Shown in pieces: positions 34,192 to 43,596 of a stretch of 64,000 bases of DNA (within the stretch, counting starts at the first letter, position 1; every line of letters starts with the position of its first letter). The stretch is taken from NCBI GenBank assembly GCA_937958075.1, contig CALFFB010000009.1:29551-93550 (forward strand), given 5' to 3'. The position numbers were made by a program, and so were the translations under genes. The DNA comes from an uncultured Geobacteraceae bacterium (GTDB taxonomy: Bacteria > Desulfobacterota > Desulfuromonadia > Desulfuromonadales > Geopsychrobacteraceae). Below the pieces are notes generated by a model. The model did no database searches. It saw only the letters and a program-made list of their open reading frames with translations, and had not been told where the DNA came from.

Positions 34192-35339
34192 TGTTGAAAC
34201 GGTGTCTTTTTTTTCTCGTTCTGGTCTCTGTTTCGTGGGCCGGCTCAGCTGCTGCCGATGAATTGAGCCGAAACCGACAACAGCTCGAACAGATCCGTAC
34301 CCGTATCGAAGCGGCGGAGGCAACGTTAGAGAGCCGTCATCAGTCGGAACAGACAATCAGTCGCGATCTGGCTCTGCTGACGGGTCAACTGCAACAGATA
34401 GATCAGCGCGTGGCCCGACTCGTCCGGGAACAGCAGCGCCTGCGCCAGCAGCAGCGCGCACATCAACAGAAGCTGGAGCAAAGTCAAAGTGAGGTTACAG
34501 CCATCAGCATGCGCCTGGAACAGCGGCTGATTGCCCTGTACAAGGAAGGGGACAGTGGATTGCTGAAAATTCTGTTTTCCGCGGAGTCCCCAACGCAGCT
34601 CATGCAGCAGTATCATTACCTGACCCGGGTCATGGAAAAGGACGCGGAACTGATGACGGAGTTCCGGCAGGCGATCCAGCTCAGACAACAGCAGCTGCAT
34701 GAGTTGGAAACCCTGGAAACTCAGCAGCAGCAATTGCTGGAACAGGAAGAACAGCAACGTCGCCATTTAGTGACGGCCCGTAATCTGCAGGCACGCCTGC
34801 TGCAACAGGCGCGGACGGATAGCCGGCAGCTGCAGCGCGAACTTGAACAGCTCAAGGAAGATGCCGGTCAGCTGACAGCACTGATTGAACAGCTCCAGCG
34901 ACGCCCGCCTCCGGAACCGTCCCACCCAGCTGATATTGTAGATTTTTCAAGTCACCGGGGAAAGCTTCCCTGGCCGGTTGAGGGAGCGGTGACCATCCAG
35001 TTCGGGACACAAAAAGACGCCCAGCTTGGTACCTTTTATGAGAGCAACGGCATCGAAATATCCGCCGCACCGCAAACCGAAGTCCGTGCCGTAGCGCAAG
35101 GACAGGTGGTTTACGCTGATTATTTCAAAGGCTATGGCAACCTGGTGATTGTCAGCCACCAGGGAGAATTTCATACCCTTTATGCACAGTTGAACAGTCT
35201 CCAGCGCAAAACCGGGGATCAGGTCGCGACAGGCAGCGTTATCGGCGTCAGCGGTCTGGCTAATCGTGATAGTATTTATTTTGAAATCCGCCACCAGGGG
35301 GCTCCCGTCAATCCGATTAAATGGCTTAAGGGCCTGTAG
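34191..35339 (+). CDS. envC: EnvC-like murein hydrolase activator (degenerate LytM/M23 domain)
   Basis: A 382-residue exported protein. A signal peptide ends near SWAGSAAA, a long coiled coil runs from about residue 25 to 245, and a LytM domain occupies about 260-380. The zinc ligands of active M23 peptidases seem lost: the HxxxD position reads NGIEI and the HxH position reads SIYFEI. This matches EnvC, which activates amidases at the septum and is itself controlled by FtsEX. The one-base overlap with ftsX supports the same complex. The C-terminal half of the coiled coil is very Gln-rich. Confidence 0.92.
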   Translation: MLKRCLFFLVLVSVSWAGSAAADELSRNRQQLEQIRTRIEAAEATLESRHQSEQTISRDLALLTGQLQQIDQRVARLVREQQRLRQQQRAHQQKLEQSQSEVTAISMRLEQRLIALYKEGDSGLLKILFSAESPTQLMQQYHYLTRVMEKDAELMTEFRQAIQLRQQQLHELETLETQQQQLLEQEEQQRRHLVTARNLQARLLQQARTDSRQLQRELEQLKEDAGQLTALIEQLQRRPPPEPSHPADIVDFSSHRGKLPWPVEGAVTIQFGTQKDAQLGTFYESNGIEISAAPQTEVRAVAQGQVVYADYFKGYGNLVIVSHQGEFHTLYAQLNSLQRKTGDQVATGSVIGVSGLANRDSIYFEIRHQGAPVNPIKWLKGL

Positions 35340-35354
35340 ATAAGGGGATTCACG

Positions 35355-36650
35355 TTGTTTATTCGGCTGCTGGTCTGTTGTTTTCTGCTCTGTTCTCCTG
35401 CGCTGCTCATGGCCGCGAACGATCTGGAGAATAATAACGAATATCAAAGCCTGGAGATTCTGACGGACGTTTTATCCCTGGTTCAGAGGAATTACGTAGA
35501 GGATATAACCCTGGATGAGATGATCAGCGGCGCGGTACAGGGCATTCTTTCATCCCTGGACCCTCATAGCAGCTACATGTCGCCCGGTGCCTATGTTGAG
35601 TTCCAGGAGGATACCCAGGGTGAGTTTGCCGGCGTGGGCCTTGAATTGACGATTCGTCATCGTGAGCTGGTGGTTGTGGCGCCTATTGAAGGAACGCCGG
35701 CGTGTCGCGCCGGGATCCGATCCGGTGATCATATTGTGGCTATCGACGGTCGACAAACCAGTGAAATGGATATGCTCGAGGCCGTTAAATTGATGCGTGG
35801 CGCTGTCGGTGAATCCCTGGTTCTGACCATCAAACGTGCGTCGAGCCTGGAATTGCTGGAGTTTTCCCTGACCCGTGAGCTGGTCAGGGTGGAGTCGGTA
35901 CGCAGTCGCTTGTATGACGAGGGTGTTGGTTATCTGCGGATTTCCCGCTTTCAGGAAGAGACCGGTCGTGAAGTGGCCGGACATTTGCGCCGGCTCGCGG
36001 CCCAGGTCGAAAACCTTGCCGGCGTGATTGTTGATATGCGTAATAATCCCGGCGGGCTGCTCGATGAAGCCGTGGTGGTTGCCGATCTCTTTCTGGAAGA
36101 AGGGCTGATTGTGACCACTGCCGGCCGCCAGCAGTCCGCCCGGGAGGTGTTTTACGCCCATCCCGGTGACGATGAGGGCCATTACCCCATGATTGTGCTG
36201 ATAAACGCCGGAACGGCCAGTGCTGCGGAAATTGTTGCCGGAGCCCTGCAGGATCATCGTCGGGCTCTTGTTCTGGGGGAACAGAGCTTCGGCAAGGGCT
36301 CTGTCCAGTCAATCATTGAATTGCATGATGGTTCCGCCCTGCGCCTGACAACGGCCCATTACTACACCCCGTCCGGTCGTTCTATCCAGGCACGCGGCAT
36401 TACCCCGGATGTCTTGTCTCCCCCCGTGTCGGTAACAGCTGAAGCAACGACAGCAGCCCCAAGAGAGAATGATCTGCCCCGGCATCTGCCCACCGGAAAG
36501 TCCGCTACACCGGCCGATCTTGAGACCGGTTCAGTTGAATCCGGATGGGTAGAGGATTATCAGTTACAACGCGCCCTTGATCTGTTAAAAGGAGCTTTGT
36601 TTTTTACTGACAGAACAGAACCGGCACCGCCGTCAGCTGGCGCTCAATGA
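35355..36650 (+). CDS. ctpA: C-terminal processing peptidase (CtpA/Prc, family S41)
   Basis: A 431-residue periplasmic serine protease. A signal peptide (MFIRLLVCCFLLCSPALLMA) is followed by a helical N-terminal part, a PDZ domain (GVGLELTIRHRELVVVAPIEG in pieces, AGIRSGDHIVAIDG) and the S41 core with the catalytic Ser in NAGTASAAEIVAGAL and the Lys in GEQSFGKGSVQ. It starts at a TTG (35355) seven bases after AAGGGG. Such proteases trim or degrade envelope proteins, including wall hydrolases. It follows the EnvC-like gene by 15 bases. Confidence 0.95.
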   Translation: MFIRLLVCCFLLCSPALLMAANDLENNNEYQSLEILTDVLSLVQRNYVEDITLDEMISGAVQGILSSLDPHSSYMSPGAYVEFQEDTQGEFAGVGLELTIRHRELVVVAPIEGTPACRAGIRSGDHIVAIDGRQTSEMDMLEAVKLMRGAVGESLVLTIKRASSLELLEFSLTRELVRVESVRSRLYDEGVGYLRISRFQEETGREVAGHLRRLAAQVENLAGVIVDMRNNPGGLLDEAVVVADLFLEEGLIVTTAGRQQSAREVFYAHPGDDEGHYPMIVLINAGTASAAEIVAGALQDHRRALVLGEQSFGKGSVQSIIELHDGSALRLTTAHYYTPSGRSIQARGITPDVLSPPVSVTAEATTAAPRENDLPRHLPTGKSATPADLETGSVESGWVEDYQLQRALDLLKGALFFTDRTEPAPPSAGAQ

Positions 36651-36666
36651 AAGATTTCAACGATTC

Positions 36667-37650
36667 ATGACCACCCGCAAGAAAAAAACAGGTCCGTCTG
36701 AAAAGACTTCTCCGCGTCGTAAAAAAACCTCATTGAGCCAGGCCCAGAAACTCTCTTTTGCTGTCGGCTTTCTTATTCTTTTTGTGGTTTTTACGCTGCT
36801 GCTGCTCACCTTTTTGCGCCAGAGTCTGCAACCGCAACAGGCCGTCAGGGAGCCCTACCAGGCGCCGGTTGTTGTGCCCCAGGTGGACGAATCCGCAGAC
36901 GCCGCCTTTCCCGATACGGGGGATCCGCAGCTGCTTGAACAGCTGCAGGAGGAACTCAGCGATCAACCCGCGCTCCCCCGGCGGCCGCGCATCGCCATCA
37001 TCATGGACGACCTGGGGGGTTCATTAAAAACCATGCAACAGGCGATGGATCTGGAAGTGATGCTGACTCCCTCCATTCTGCCCGGTGAATCGCAAGCGAC
37101 GGCTGCAGCTGACATGTTGCGCGCTGCCGGACGCGAGTACATGGTCCATGTTCCGATGCAGCCCCGCAGCTACCCACAGACCAACCCGGGCGCCGATGCC
37201 CTGTTGCTGTCCCATACGGATGATGAGATTCGTCGTCGCGTCCGTCGGTATCTACAGAAGGTGCCTGGTGCCGTTGGTGCCAACAATCACATGGGCTCGC
37301 GCTTTACCGAAGAAGCCGCGCCCATGCAGGTTGTTCTTGCGGAGCTGCAGCAGGGCCGGTTGTTTTTCGTAGACAGTCTGACCATCAACAGTTCTGTCGC
37401 CTTGAGGGAAGCCAGGGGGCTGGGGCTGAAGTCAGCTGCTCGTGATATTTTCCTTGATCATTATGAGGATATTGACTACATCCGGTCACAAATTCGCGCC
37501 ATGGTAGATTTGGCCAAAAGCCGCGGGCAGGTTGTCGCCATCTGTCATCCCTATGAGGAAACCTTTGAGGCTTTTCACCGGGAGATGGACTGGCTGCGAC
37601 AACAGCCGGTTGAGTTTGTACCTGTTTCACATCTGGTCAGAAGCCGTTGA
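36667..37650 (+). CDS. Divergent polysaccharide deacetylase family protein (YibQ-like)
   Basis: A 327-residue protein with a basic cytoplasmic N-terminus (KKKTGPSEKTSPRRKKT), one membrane anchor at about residues 32-54, a linker, and a catalytic-like domain from about 100 (RPRIAIIMDDLGG, VHVPMQPRSYP, ANNHMGSRFTE, FVDSLT, VAICHPYEETFEAF). The Asp-Asp and two His residues of the metal site are kept. The family (YibQ, DUF610) commonly follows envC and ctpA; substrate unknown. The start has a weak ribosome site. Confidence 0.9.
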   Translation: MTTRKKKTGPSEKTSPRRKKTSLSQAQKLSFAVGFLILFVVFTLLLLTFLRQSLQPQQAVREPYQAPVVVPQVDESADAAFPDTGDPQLLEQLQEELSDQPALPRRPRIAIIMDDLGGSLKTMQQAMDLEVMLTPSILPGESQATAAADMLRAAGREYMVHVPMQPRSYPQTNPGADALLLSHTDDEIRRRVRRYLQKVPGAVGANNHMGSRFTEEAAPMQVVLAELQQGRLFFVDSLTINSSVALREARGLGLKSAARDIFLDHYEDIDYIRSQIRAMVDLAKSRGQVVAICHPYEETFEAFHREMDWLRQQPVEFVPVSHLVRSR

Positions 37651-37681
37651 TTCCGGGTTTCAGGTAAGAGAAGGAGTGTTC

Positions 37682-38908
37682 GTGCTGCTGGATGAGTCGC
37701 CAACAACGACACCGGTTTCCGTTTCAGAACTGGTCAACTGCCTGCAGGAACTGATCGAGGACAACTTTATCCAGGTCGTCGTACAGGGAGAGCTGAGCAA
37801 TATTTCACGTCCGGCATCGGGTCATCTCTACTTTACCCTGAAAGATCGCAAGGCCCAGCTGCGCTGTGCGATGTTTCGCAGCCACGCCAGGCTGCTGCGG
37901 TTTGTCCCGGAAGACGGCATGGCGGTCATCTGTTACGGTCGCGTTTCCGTCTACGCCCAGCGTGGCGATCTGCAGCTGGTTGTCGAAGGGATCGAGCCGG
38001 AAGGTGTCGGCGGTCTGCAACTGGCTTTTGAGCAGATCCGCACCCGCCTCGAAGCTGAAGGGCTGTTCGCGCAGGAGCGCAAAAGACCCCTGCCGGCTTT
38101 TCCCGCCACCATCGGCCTGGTGACTTCGGCCACGGGTGCCGCGATTCAGGATATCCTGCAGATCCTGCGACGTCGTGCTGTCGGTATTCGGGTGCTCGTC
38201 CGGCCAGTGCGGGTGCAGGGGGAGGGCGCAGCGACGGATATTGCCAGGGGCATTGCCGATCTCAACCGTGACGGCCAGGTCGACGTCATCATCGCCGGAC
38301 GGGGTGGCGGTTCGAAGGAAGACCTGTGGGCGTTTAACGAAGAGGTGGTGGCGCGGGCCATTGTCGCCTCAAAATGCCCGGTGATCGCCGCAGTCGGCCA
38401 TGAAACGGATATAACAATAGCCGATCTGGCTGCTGACCTGCGGGCACCAACCCCGAGTGCGGCGGCGGAACTGGTGGTGAAAAACCGTCTTGATCTGGAG
38501 CAGCATCTCGATCATCTCAGGTCGCGCCTCGGCCGCCAGATGCAGTGGCACCTGCAGCTGATGTCAACCCGCGTCGCGGGTCTGGAAAAACGCCTCAAGG
38601 GGCCGCAGGAGTTGATCACCCGGCAGCAGCGGACCCTGGAGCAACTGCAGCAGCGTCTGCGGGTCAGCATGGGGCATTTATGTGTGCATCGTCAGCACCG
38701 CCTGCAGCAGGCACTGGGTCGTCTGCACGCCCTGTCGCCATTGGCCATTCTTGAGCGTGGCTATGCTATTGTGCAAAAGGAAGGTCAGATCGTTACCGCG
38801 AGTCATCAGGTGACCGGTGGCGATGCCCTCGATGTGCGGCTGGCTGAGGGACGTTTGCAGGTTCAGGTGACCCGGATCCTCGCTGCGGCATCCGAAAAGC
38901 AGCCCTGA
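37682..38908 (+). CDS. xseA: Exodeoxyribonuclease VII large subunit
   Basis: A 408-residue protein with an N-terminal OB-fold (VVVQGELSNISRPASGHLYFTLKD in pieces), the catalytic core (GLVTSATGAAIQDIL, GRGGGSKEDLWAFNEE, PVIAAVGHETDITIADLAADLRAPTPSAAAEL in pieces) and a long helical C-terminal region. With XseB it degrades single-stranded DNA. The frame is open upstream into the previous gene, but AAGGAG at 37671-37676 identifies the GTG at 37682 as the start and an extra N-terminus would be unrelated to the family. Confidence 0.95.
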   Translation: MLLDESPTTTPVSVSELVNCLQELIEDNFIQVVVQGELSNISRPASGHLYFTLKDRKAQLRCAMFRSHARLLRFVPEDGMAVICYGRVSVYAQRGDLQLVVEGIEPEGVGGLQLAFEQIRTRLEAEGLFAQERKRPLPAFPATIGLVTSATGAAIQDILQILRRRAVGIRVLVRPVRVQGEGAATDIARGIADLNRDGQVDVIIAGRGGGSKEDLWAFNEEVVARAIVASKCPVIAAVGHETDITIADLAADLRAPTPSAAAELVVKNRLDLEQHLDHLRSRLGRQMQWHLQLMSTRVAGLEKRLKGPQELITRQQRTLEQLQQRLRVSMGHLCVHRQHRLQQALGRLHALSPLAILERGYAIVQKEGQIVTASHQVTGGDALDVRLAEGRLQVQVTRILAAASEKQP

Positions 38909-38965
38909 TCCGTTCTATGATGTTCTGACAGACTATGGATACTTTATTTACGGAATAAAAGAATC

Positions 38966-39205
38966 ATGACAAAAAATGTCCCCAGAAAAACAGGATTTGA
39001 AGCCTCTCTGGCTAAACTGGAAGCAGCCGTTGAACAGCTTGAATCGGGCGAACTGGCCCTTGACGAAGCCCTGAAGGTCTTCAGTGTCGGCGTCAAGGAG
39101 GCACAGCGTTGCCAGAAGGCGCTGCAGGATGTCGAGCTGAAGGTTGAACAGTTACTGAATCAGGGTGATGGCAGTTTCAGCCGGGGGCCTTTCCATGAGC
39201 GCTGA
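38966..39205 (+). CDS. xseB: Exodeoxyribonuclease VII small subunit
   Basis: A 79-residue helical protein, the usual XseB size. FEASLAKLEAAVEQLESGELALDEALKVF (in part) and CQKALQDVELKVEQLL are the family signature. It lies 57 bases after xseA and overlaps the ispA start by 11 bases, an order (xseA-xseB-ispA-dxs) common in bacteria. Confidence 0.95.
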   Translation: MTKNVPRKTGFEASLAKLEAAVEQLESGELALDEALKVFSVGVKEAQRCQKALQDVELKVEQLLNQGDGSFSRGPFHER

Positions 39206-40100
39206 TGCCTGGTCCCTTGAAGATTATCTGGCTCAGCGCATCCAGCTGATAGATGCCGAGCTGGAAAAGCTCCTGCCGGCAGCCGAGAGCCGTCCCGCCC
39301 GTCTGCACGAGGCCATGCGCTACTCGGTTTTTGCCGGCGGCAAGCGTATTCGCCCGATTTTGCTCCTGGCGGCCTGTGACGCCGTGGGAGGGGAGCCGGA
39401 AGACGCCCTGCCGGCAGCCTGTGCCCTGGAGATGATTCATACCTATTCCCTGGTTCATGATGACCTGCCGGCGATGGACGATGATGATCTGCGTCGGGGC
39501 GTGCCGACAAATCACTGTGTATACGGCGAAGCTACGGCCATACTCGCCGGAGATGCCCTGTTGACAGAAGCTTTCGCCCTCCTCAGCCGTCCGGATGTCA
39601 TGACGGGGGTTGCCGCGTCGACCCGCCTGGAAATGATTCAGATTCTGGCGCATCATGCCGGAACCCGGGGGATGGTGGGCGGGCAGATGGTTGACATGGA
39701 GGTCGAGGGGCTCCAGGTGGACTTGCCGGTCCTGGAATATATTCACACCCATAAAACCGGCGCTCTGATCCTTGCCTCTGTTGCTCTGGGGGGCCTGGTC
39801 GGAGGGGCGGACAGGGTTCAGATGGAGGCCCTTGGTCGCTATGCCAAAGCCTGCGGCCTGGCGTTTCAGATTGCTGATGACGTCCTCGATGTGGTGGCGG
39901 AACAGGGACACCTGGGTAAAAATATCGGCAGTGATGAAAAACGGGGCAAGACAACCTATGCCTCCCTGCTCGGTATTCCCGAAGCGCGGCGGCGGGCACA
40001 GGAACTCACGGATATCGCCGTAGCGGCCCTCGACGATTTCGGTCAGGCGGCGGATCCGCTACGTGCTGTGGCCGCATATATCGTCAATCGGACCCGGTAG
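39195..40100 (+). CDS. ispA: Polyprenyl (farnesyl/geranyl-type) diphosphate synthase
   Basis: A 301-residue trans-prenyltransferase that extends DMAPP with IPP. The first aspartate-rich motif is DDLPAMDDDDLRRG and the second is IADDVLD; GGKRIRP and THKTGALI are further signatures. Product length (C10, C15 or C20) cannot be fixed by eye, though FPP synthase is usual at this location. ATG 39195 overlaps xseB. dxs follows, so early and middle isoprenoid steps are linked. Confidence 0.94.
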   Translation: MSADAWSLEDYLAQRIQLIDAELEKLLPAAESRPARLHEAMRYSVFAGGKRIRPILLLAACDAVGGEPEDALPAACALEMIHTYSLVHDDLPAMDDDDLRRGVPTNHCVYGEATAILAGDALLTEAFALLSRPDVMTGVAASTRLEMIQILAHHAGTRGMVGGQMVDMEVEGLQVDLPVLEYIHTHKTGALILASVALGGLVGGADRVQMEALGRYAKACGLAFQIADDVLDVVAEQGHLGKNIGSDEKRGKTTYASLLGIPEARRRAQELTDIAVAALDDFGQAADPLRAVAAYIVNRTR

Positions 40101-40192
40101 CTGCCAGGAACTGGCCTGTTTGCAATAACGTTTGCTGAGCTGGTATTGTTTTTCATTGTTTATTTTGGGGCTCATACAACAAAGGAAGATCG

Positions 40193-42091
40193 ATGGATAG
40201 ACTTTTGTCCCGGATCCAATCACCGGAACAGCTGAAGCAGCTTGACAAAAAGCAGCTGCCGCAACTTGCCTCCGAACTGCGGGAGCGCATTGTAGCCACC
40301 GTTGCCGCCAATGGCGGACACCTTGCCAGTTCCCTCGGGGTGGTGGAACTGACCATCGCCCTGCACCGGGTGTTTAACTCTCCGGACGATAAGATCATCT
40401 GGGATGTCGGCCATCAGGCCTACGCTCATAAGTTGCTGACCGGTCGTCAGGGGCAATTTTCGACCTTGCGCCAGTGGCAGGGGATCAGCGGCTTTCCGAA
40501 GCGCAATGAGAGCATTCATGACGCTTTTGACGTCGGCCACTCGAGTACTTCGGTTTCCGCGGCCCTGGGCATGGCGGCGGCGCGTGACATTGCCGGCACG
40601 GATGAACGCTTTGTCGCGGTTATCGGCGACGGATCCTTAACGGCGGGGATGGCCTTTGAGGCCTTGAACCATGCCGGTCATCTGAAGCAGAAGATGATTG
40701 TTGTCCTTAATGACAACGAAATGTCCATTTCCCGCAATGTCGGCGCATTGTCATCCTTCATGAGCCGCAAAATGACGTCGGATTCTTTCATCCGCTTCAA
40801 AAAGGAAACAGAAAACCTGTTGAATTATATCCCCGGCATCGGCCGTGACCTGGTTGGTCTGGCCAAGCGTGCGGAGGAATCCCTCAAGAGTTTCATGACT
40901 CCGGGGATGTTGTTTGAAGGGTTCGGTTTTGATTATTTCGGTCCCCTCGACGGTCATAATATTGATGATCTTACGGAAACCCTGAAGAATGTGGCTCAGA
41001 TCAAGGGGCCGGTCCTGTTGCATATCCTGACCAAAAAAGGCAAGGGCTACCCGCCGGCGGAAAAGAACCCGCCCCGGTTTCATGGCGTCGGCGCCTTTGA
41101 TCCGGTGACCGGTGAACTCCCCGCGCAGCCACCGGGAACGCCACCGTCCTTTACCAGCGTCTTCGGGCGGACCCTGGTCGAACTGGCAAGGCAGGATGAA
41201 CGTCTGGTGGCAATTACCGCAGCCATGGCTGAAGGGACCGGCCTGAAAGCATTTTCGGAGGCCTTTCCACAACGCTTTTTTGATGTTGGCATTGCCGAGC
41301 AGCATGCCGTCACCTTTGCTGCCGGCATGGCGCTGAAGGGGCTGCGTCCGGTTGTTGCCATTTATTCTACCTTTTTGCAGCGTTCCTACGATCAGATCAT
41401 TCACGATATCTGCCTGCAGAATCTGCCGGTGACCTTTGCCATTGATCGTGGGGGACTGGTCGGAGCCGACGGCGCGACCCACCATGGTGCTTTTGATCTG
41501 TCCTTCATGCGCTCCATTCCGAATATGGTTGTCGCGGCACCCCGGGATGAGGTGGAACTGGTGCGCATCATGAAGACAGCACAGATGACGGACACCCCCT
41601 TTGCCTATCGTTATCCGCGCGGACAGGGTCTGGGGCGTCAGCTGCCTGAGACGGTTGAGGCGGCACCCGTCGGAATCGGCGAGGTGCTGCGCGAAGGCAG
41701 GGATGGTCTGCTCATTGCCGTCGGCACCCTGGTGCAGGAGGCCCTGAAGGCGGCGACTATCCTGGCCCGTGAAGGATGTGAACTGACCGTAGTCGATGCC
41801 CGCTATATCAAGCCCCTCGACCGTCATCTCCTGACCTCCCTTGCTGAAGAAGCGTCCTTTGTCATGACCCTTGAAGAAAACGCCCTGGCGGGAGGCTTCG
41901 GCAGCGCCGTTCTCGAGCTGTTCAGCGAAGTGGGGCTGTTGGTTCCGGTTACGCGCGTCGGCTTGCCGGATCAGTTCGCCGAGCAGGGAACACAACGAGA
42001 GCTGTATGAACATCTCGGCCTTGACGCGGAAAGCCTCGCTACCCGGATCAGAAAAATGAGGTCAGAGGAAAAACACAAATTGACCGGCTGA
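40193..42091 (+). CDS. dxs: 1-deoxy-D-xylulose-5-phosphate synthase
   Basis: A 632-residue thiamine-diphosphate enzyme that condenses pyruvate and glyceraldehyde 3-phosphate. The product feeds the MEP isoprenoid pathway and also ThiG (21.4 kb) and pyridoxal synthesis. Signatures: GGHLASSLGVVELTIALH, WDVGHQAYAHKLLTGR, the ThDP motif GDGSLTAGMAFEALNHAG with NDNEMSIS, DVGIAEQHAVTFAAG and DRGGLVGADGATHHGAFD. AAGGAAG precedes the ATG. It ends the long plus-strand run. Confidence 0.97.
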   Translation: MDRLLSRIQSPEQLKQLDKKQLPQLASELRERIVATVAANGGHLASSLGVVELTIALHRVFNSPDDKIIWDVGHQAYAHKLLTGRQGQFSTLRQWQGISGFPKRNESIHDAFDVGHSSTSVSAALGMAAARDIAGTDERFVAVIGDGSLTAGMAFEALNHAGHLKQKMIVVLNDNEMSISRNVGALSSFMSRKMTSDSFIRFKKETENLLNYIPGIGRDLVGLAKRAEESLKSFMTPGMLFEGFGFDYFGPLDGHNIDDLTETLKNVAQIKGPVLLHILTKKGKGYPPAEKNPPRFHGVGAFDPVTGELPAQPPGTPPSFTSVFGRTLVELARQDERLVAITAAMAEGTGLKAFSEAFPQRFFDVGIAEQHAVTFAAGMALKGLRPVVAIYSTFLQRSYDQIIHDICLQNLPVTFAIDRGGLVGADGATHHGAFDLSFMRSIPNMVVAAPRDEVELVRIMKTAQMTDTPFAYRYPRGQGLGRQLPETVEAAPVGIGEVLREGRDGLLIAVGTLVQEALKAATILAREGCELTVVDARYIKPLDRHLLTSLAEEASFVMTLEENALAGGFGSAVLELFSEVGLLVPVTRVGLPDQFAEQGTQRELYEHLGLDAESLATRIRKMRSEEKHKLTG

Positions 42092-42240
42092 CACGTCGCC
42101 TGACGCAGTGGAAAGGCATCAGGGATGTCGACCATGGTAAGGCAGGCACAGCACAGGATGAAAAAAAATGCAACATGTCGTGACTTTTATGACGTTTTAT
42201 TTTATAGGGTACGCTCAAATCCGGCAGCGAGGAGCCCGCC

Positions 42241-43338
42241 ATGGCGCGTAAACTTTTTATTGCAGCAACCGGAATGAACAGTGGTAAAACCACGACCAGT
42301 CTATCCCTGATGCATGTTGCCTTGCGTAAGTACGATCGGGTCGGTTTTATCAAGCCGATCGGACCCAAGCCTGTTGATTTCAAGGGGCGTCGCGCTGATA
42401 AGGATGCGGTGCTGATGGCCCAGTACTTCGGTCTGGAACAGGACCTGCCGCTGATGTCGCCTTTTATCCTTGATTCAGGTGACACCCGCCGGATCATGGA
42501 TGGAGAACTCTCCCGTGCCGATGTAAAAAAACGGATGTTCGACGCCATTGCCGAACTGGATGCTAAAAATGACTTTCTCATTATTGAGGGAGCCGGACAT
42601 ACCGGAGTCGGTACGCTTCTCGGGTGTAATAACGCGCAGATTGCCCGCGAAACCGGGGCAACGGTGCTCATGGTGACGGGTGGCGGGCTCGGTAATGTGG
42701 TCGATACAGCCCAGGTCAACCTGGCGCTGTTTCAAAAAGAGAAAGCAAAGGTTGAGGCGATTCTGGTCAACAAGATCATTCCGGAAAAGCGTGAGCAGAC
42801 ACTGAAGTACCTGAATATGGCCTTTGCGTCGGAACATATCAGGGTACTGGGCGGTTTCAACTATCAGCCGATCCTTGCCAATCCGACCCTGCGGCGGATT
42901 GCCAATGTCCTTGATATCGAACTCTTTGCCAACTCCGATCAGGCGCAGCGGATCATTCACAATGTTCAGATCGGTGCGGCATCGGCTCAGCGGGTCGCGG
43001 AATTGCTCAAGGAATCAACCCTGGTGATTGTGAACAGCAGCCGTGATGAATTGCTGGTCACCCTGGCCAATCTCTATCAACTCGATGAGTACCGTCCCAA
43101 AATTGCCGGCATTATTATCCCCGGCGTTGGAAAGATCAGTGCCATCACCCAGAAGATTATCGACAGCAGCCGCATCCCCTATATGCTGGCGGGGCGGACT
43201 TCGTCCAGGGTGTTTGAAATTATCAGTGAAGACGTTTCAAAATTGACCATTGAAGATACACATAAACTGAAACTCATTACGGAATTAGCCGAAAAAAGAC
43301 TCGATTTCAATGAAATTGATGCTTTGATTAATGATTGA
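42241..43338 (+). CDS. BioD-like P-loop protein with DRTGG domain
   Basis: A 365-residue protein. Residues about 1-210 form a dethiobiotin-synthetase/CobB-type P-loop domain (Walker-type ATGMNSGKTTTS, EGAGHTGVG, VTGGGLGNVVDTAQ). Residues about 215-325 resemble the DRTGG domain found in long phosphotransacetylases (STLVIVNSSRDELL, GIIIPG, IPYMLAGRTSSRVFEII). The catalytic phosphotransacetylase domain itself is absent. A sensory or regulatory role is likely but unproven. It lies directly before a 73-residue unknown and lipB. Confidence 0.85.
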   Translation: MARKLFIAATGMNSGKTTTSLSLMHVALRKYDRVGFIKPIGPKPVDFKGRRADKDAVLMAQYFGLEQDLPLMSPFILDSGDTRRIMDGELSRADVKKRMFDAIAELDAKNDFLIIEGAGHTGVGTLLGCNNAQIARETGATVLMVTGGGLGNVVDTAQVNLALFQKEKAKVEAILVNKIIPEKREQTLKYLNMAFASEHIRVLGGFNYQPILANPTLRRIANVLDIELFANSDQAQRIIHNVQIGAASAQRVAELLKESTLVIVNSSRDELLVTLANLYQLDEYRPKIAGIIIPGVGKISAITQKIIDSSRIPYMLAGRTSSRVFEIISEDVSKLTIEDTHKLKLITELAEKRLDFNEIDALIND

Positions 43339-43350
43339 CTGGAGTCGCTG

Positions 43351-43572
43351 ATGTTGATTCGGGTTCGTTTTAAAGATGGCCGTATCGATCTGGCCCCATC
43401 CGGCACCATGGATGAAATGATCGCTATGAGCGAAATTGAAGACTATCTGGGTTCCTCCCAGTGGGTGGTTCTTGGTCAGGATCCGGTGCGCAGCACCCTG
43501 CGCGGTCGCTACACGCGACCTCTGCGGCGGAATCCACCAAAAAGCAGCGCGTCAAAAAACAAGCCCCTTTAA
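43351..43572 (+). CDS. Small hypothetical protein
   Basis: A 73-residue protein, not recognised. It has a short beta-rich N-terminus (MLIRVRFKDGRIDLAPSGT), an acidic helix (EMIAMSEIEDYLGSS), a WVVLGQDPVR segment, and a strongly basic tail (RRNPPKSSASKNKP). It begins 12 bases after the DRTGG-protein stop and ends 24 bases before lipB, so it is part of that unit. The basic tail could bind nucleic acid or membrane, which is speculation. Confidence 0.75.
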   Translation: MLIRVRFKDGRIDLAPSGTMDEMIAMSEIEDYLGSSQWVVLGQDPVRSTLRGRYTRPLRRNPPKSSASKNKPL

Positions 43573-43596
43573 AGCAATGTCGTTATCGGAAGGGTC

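Noticed and set aside
40751..42013. Long minus-strand open frame (420 codons) opposite dxs
   Set aside because: It lies wholly antisense to a conserved gene, has no family motif and reads as low-complexity polar sequence; such frames are common opposite GC-rich coding DNA.
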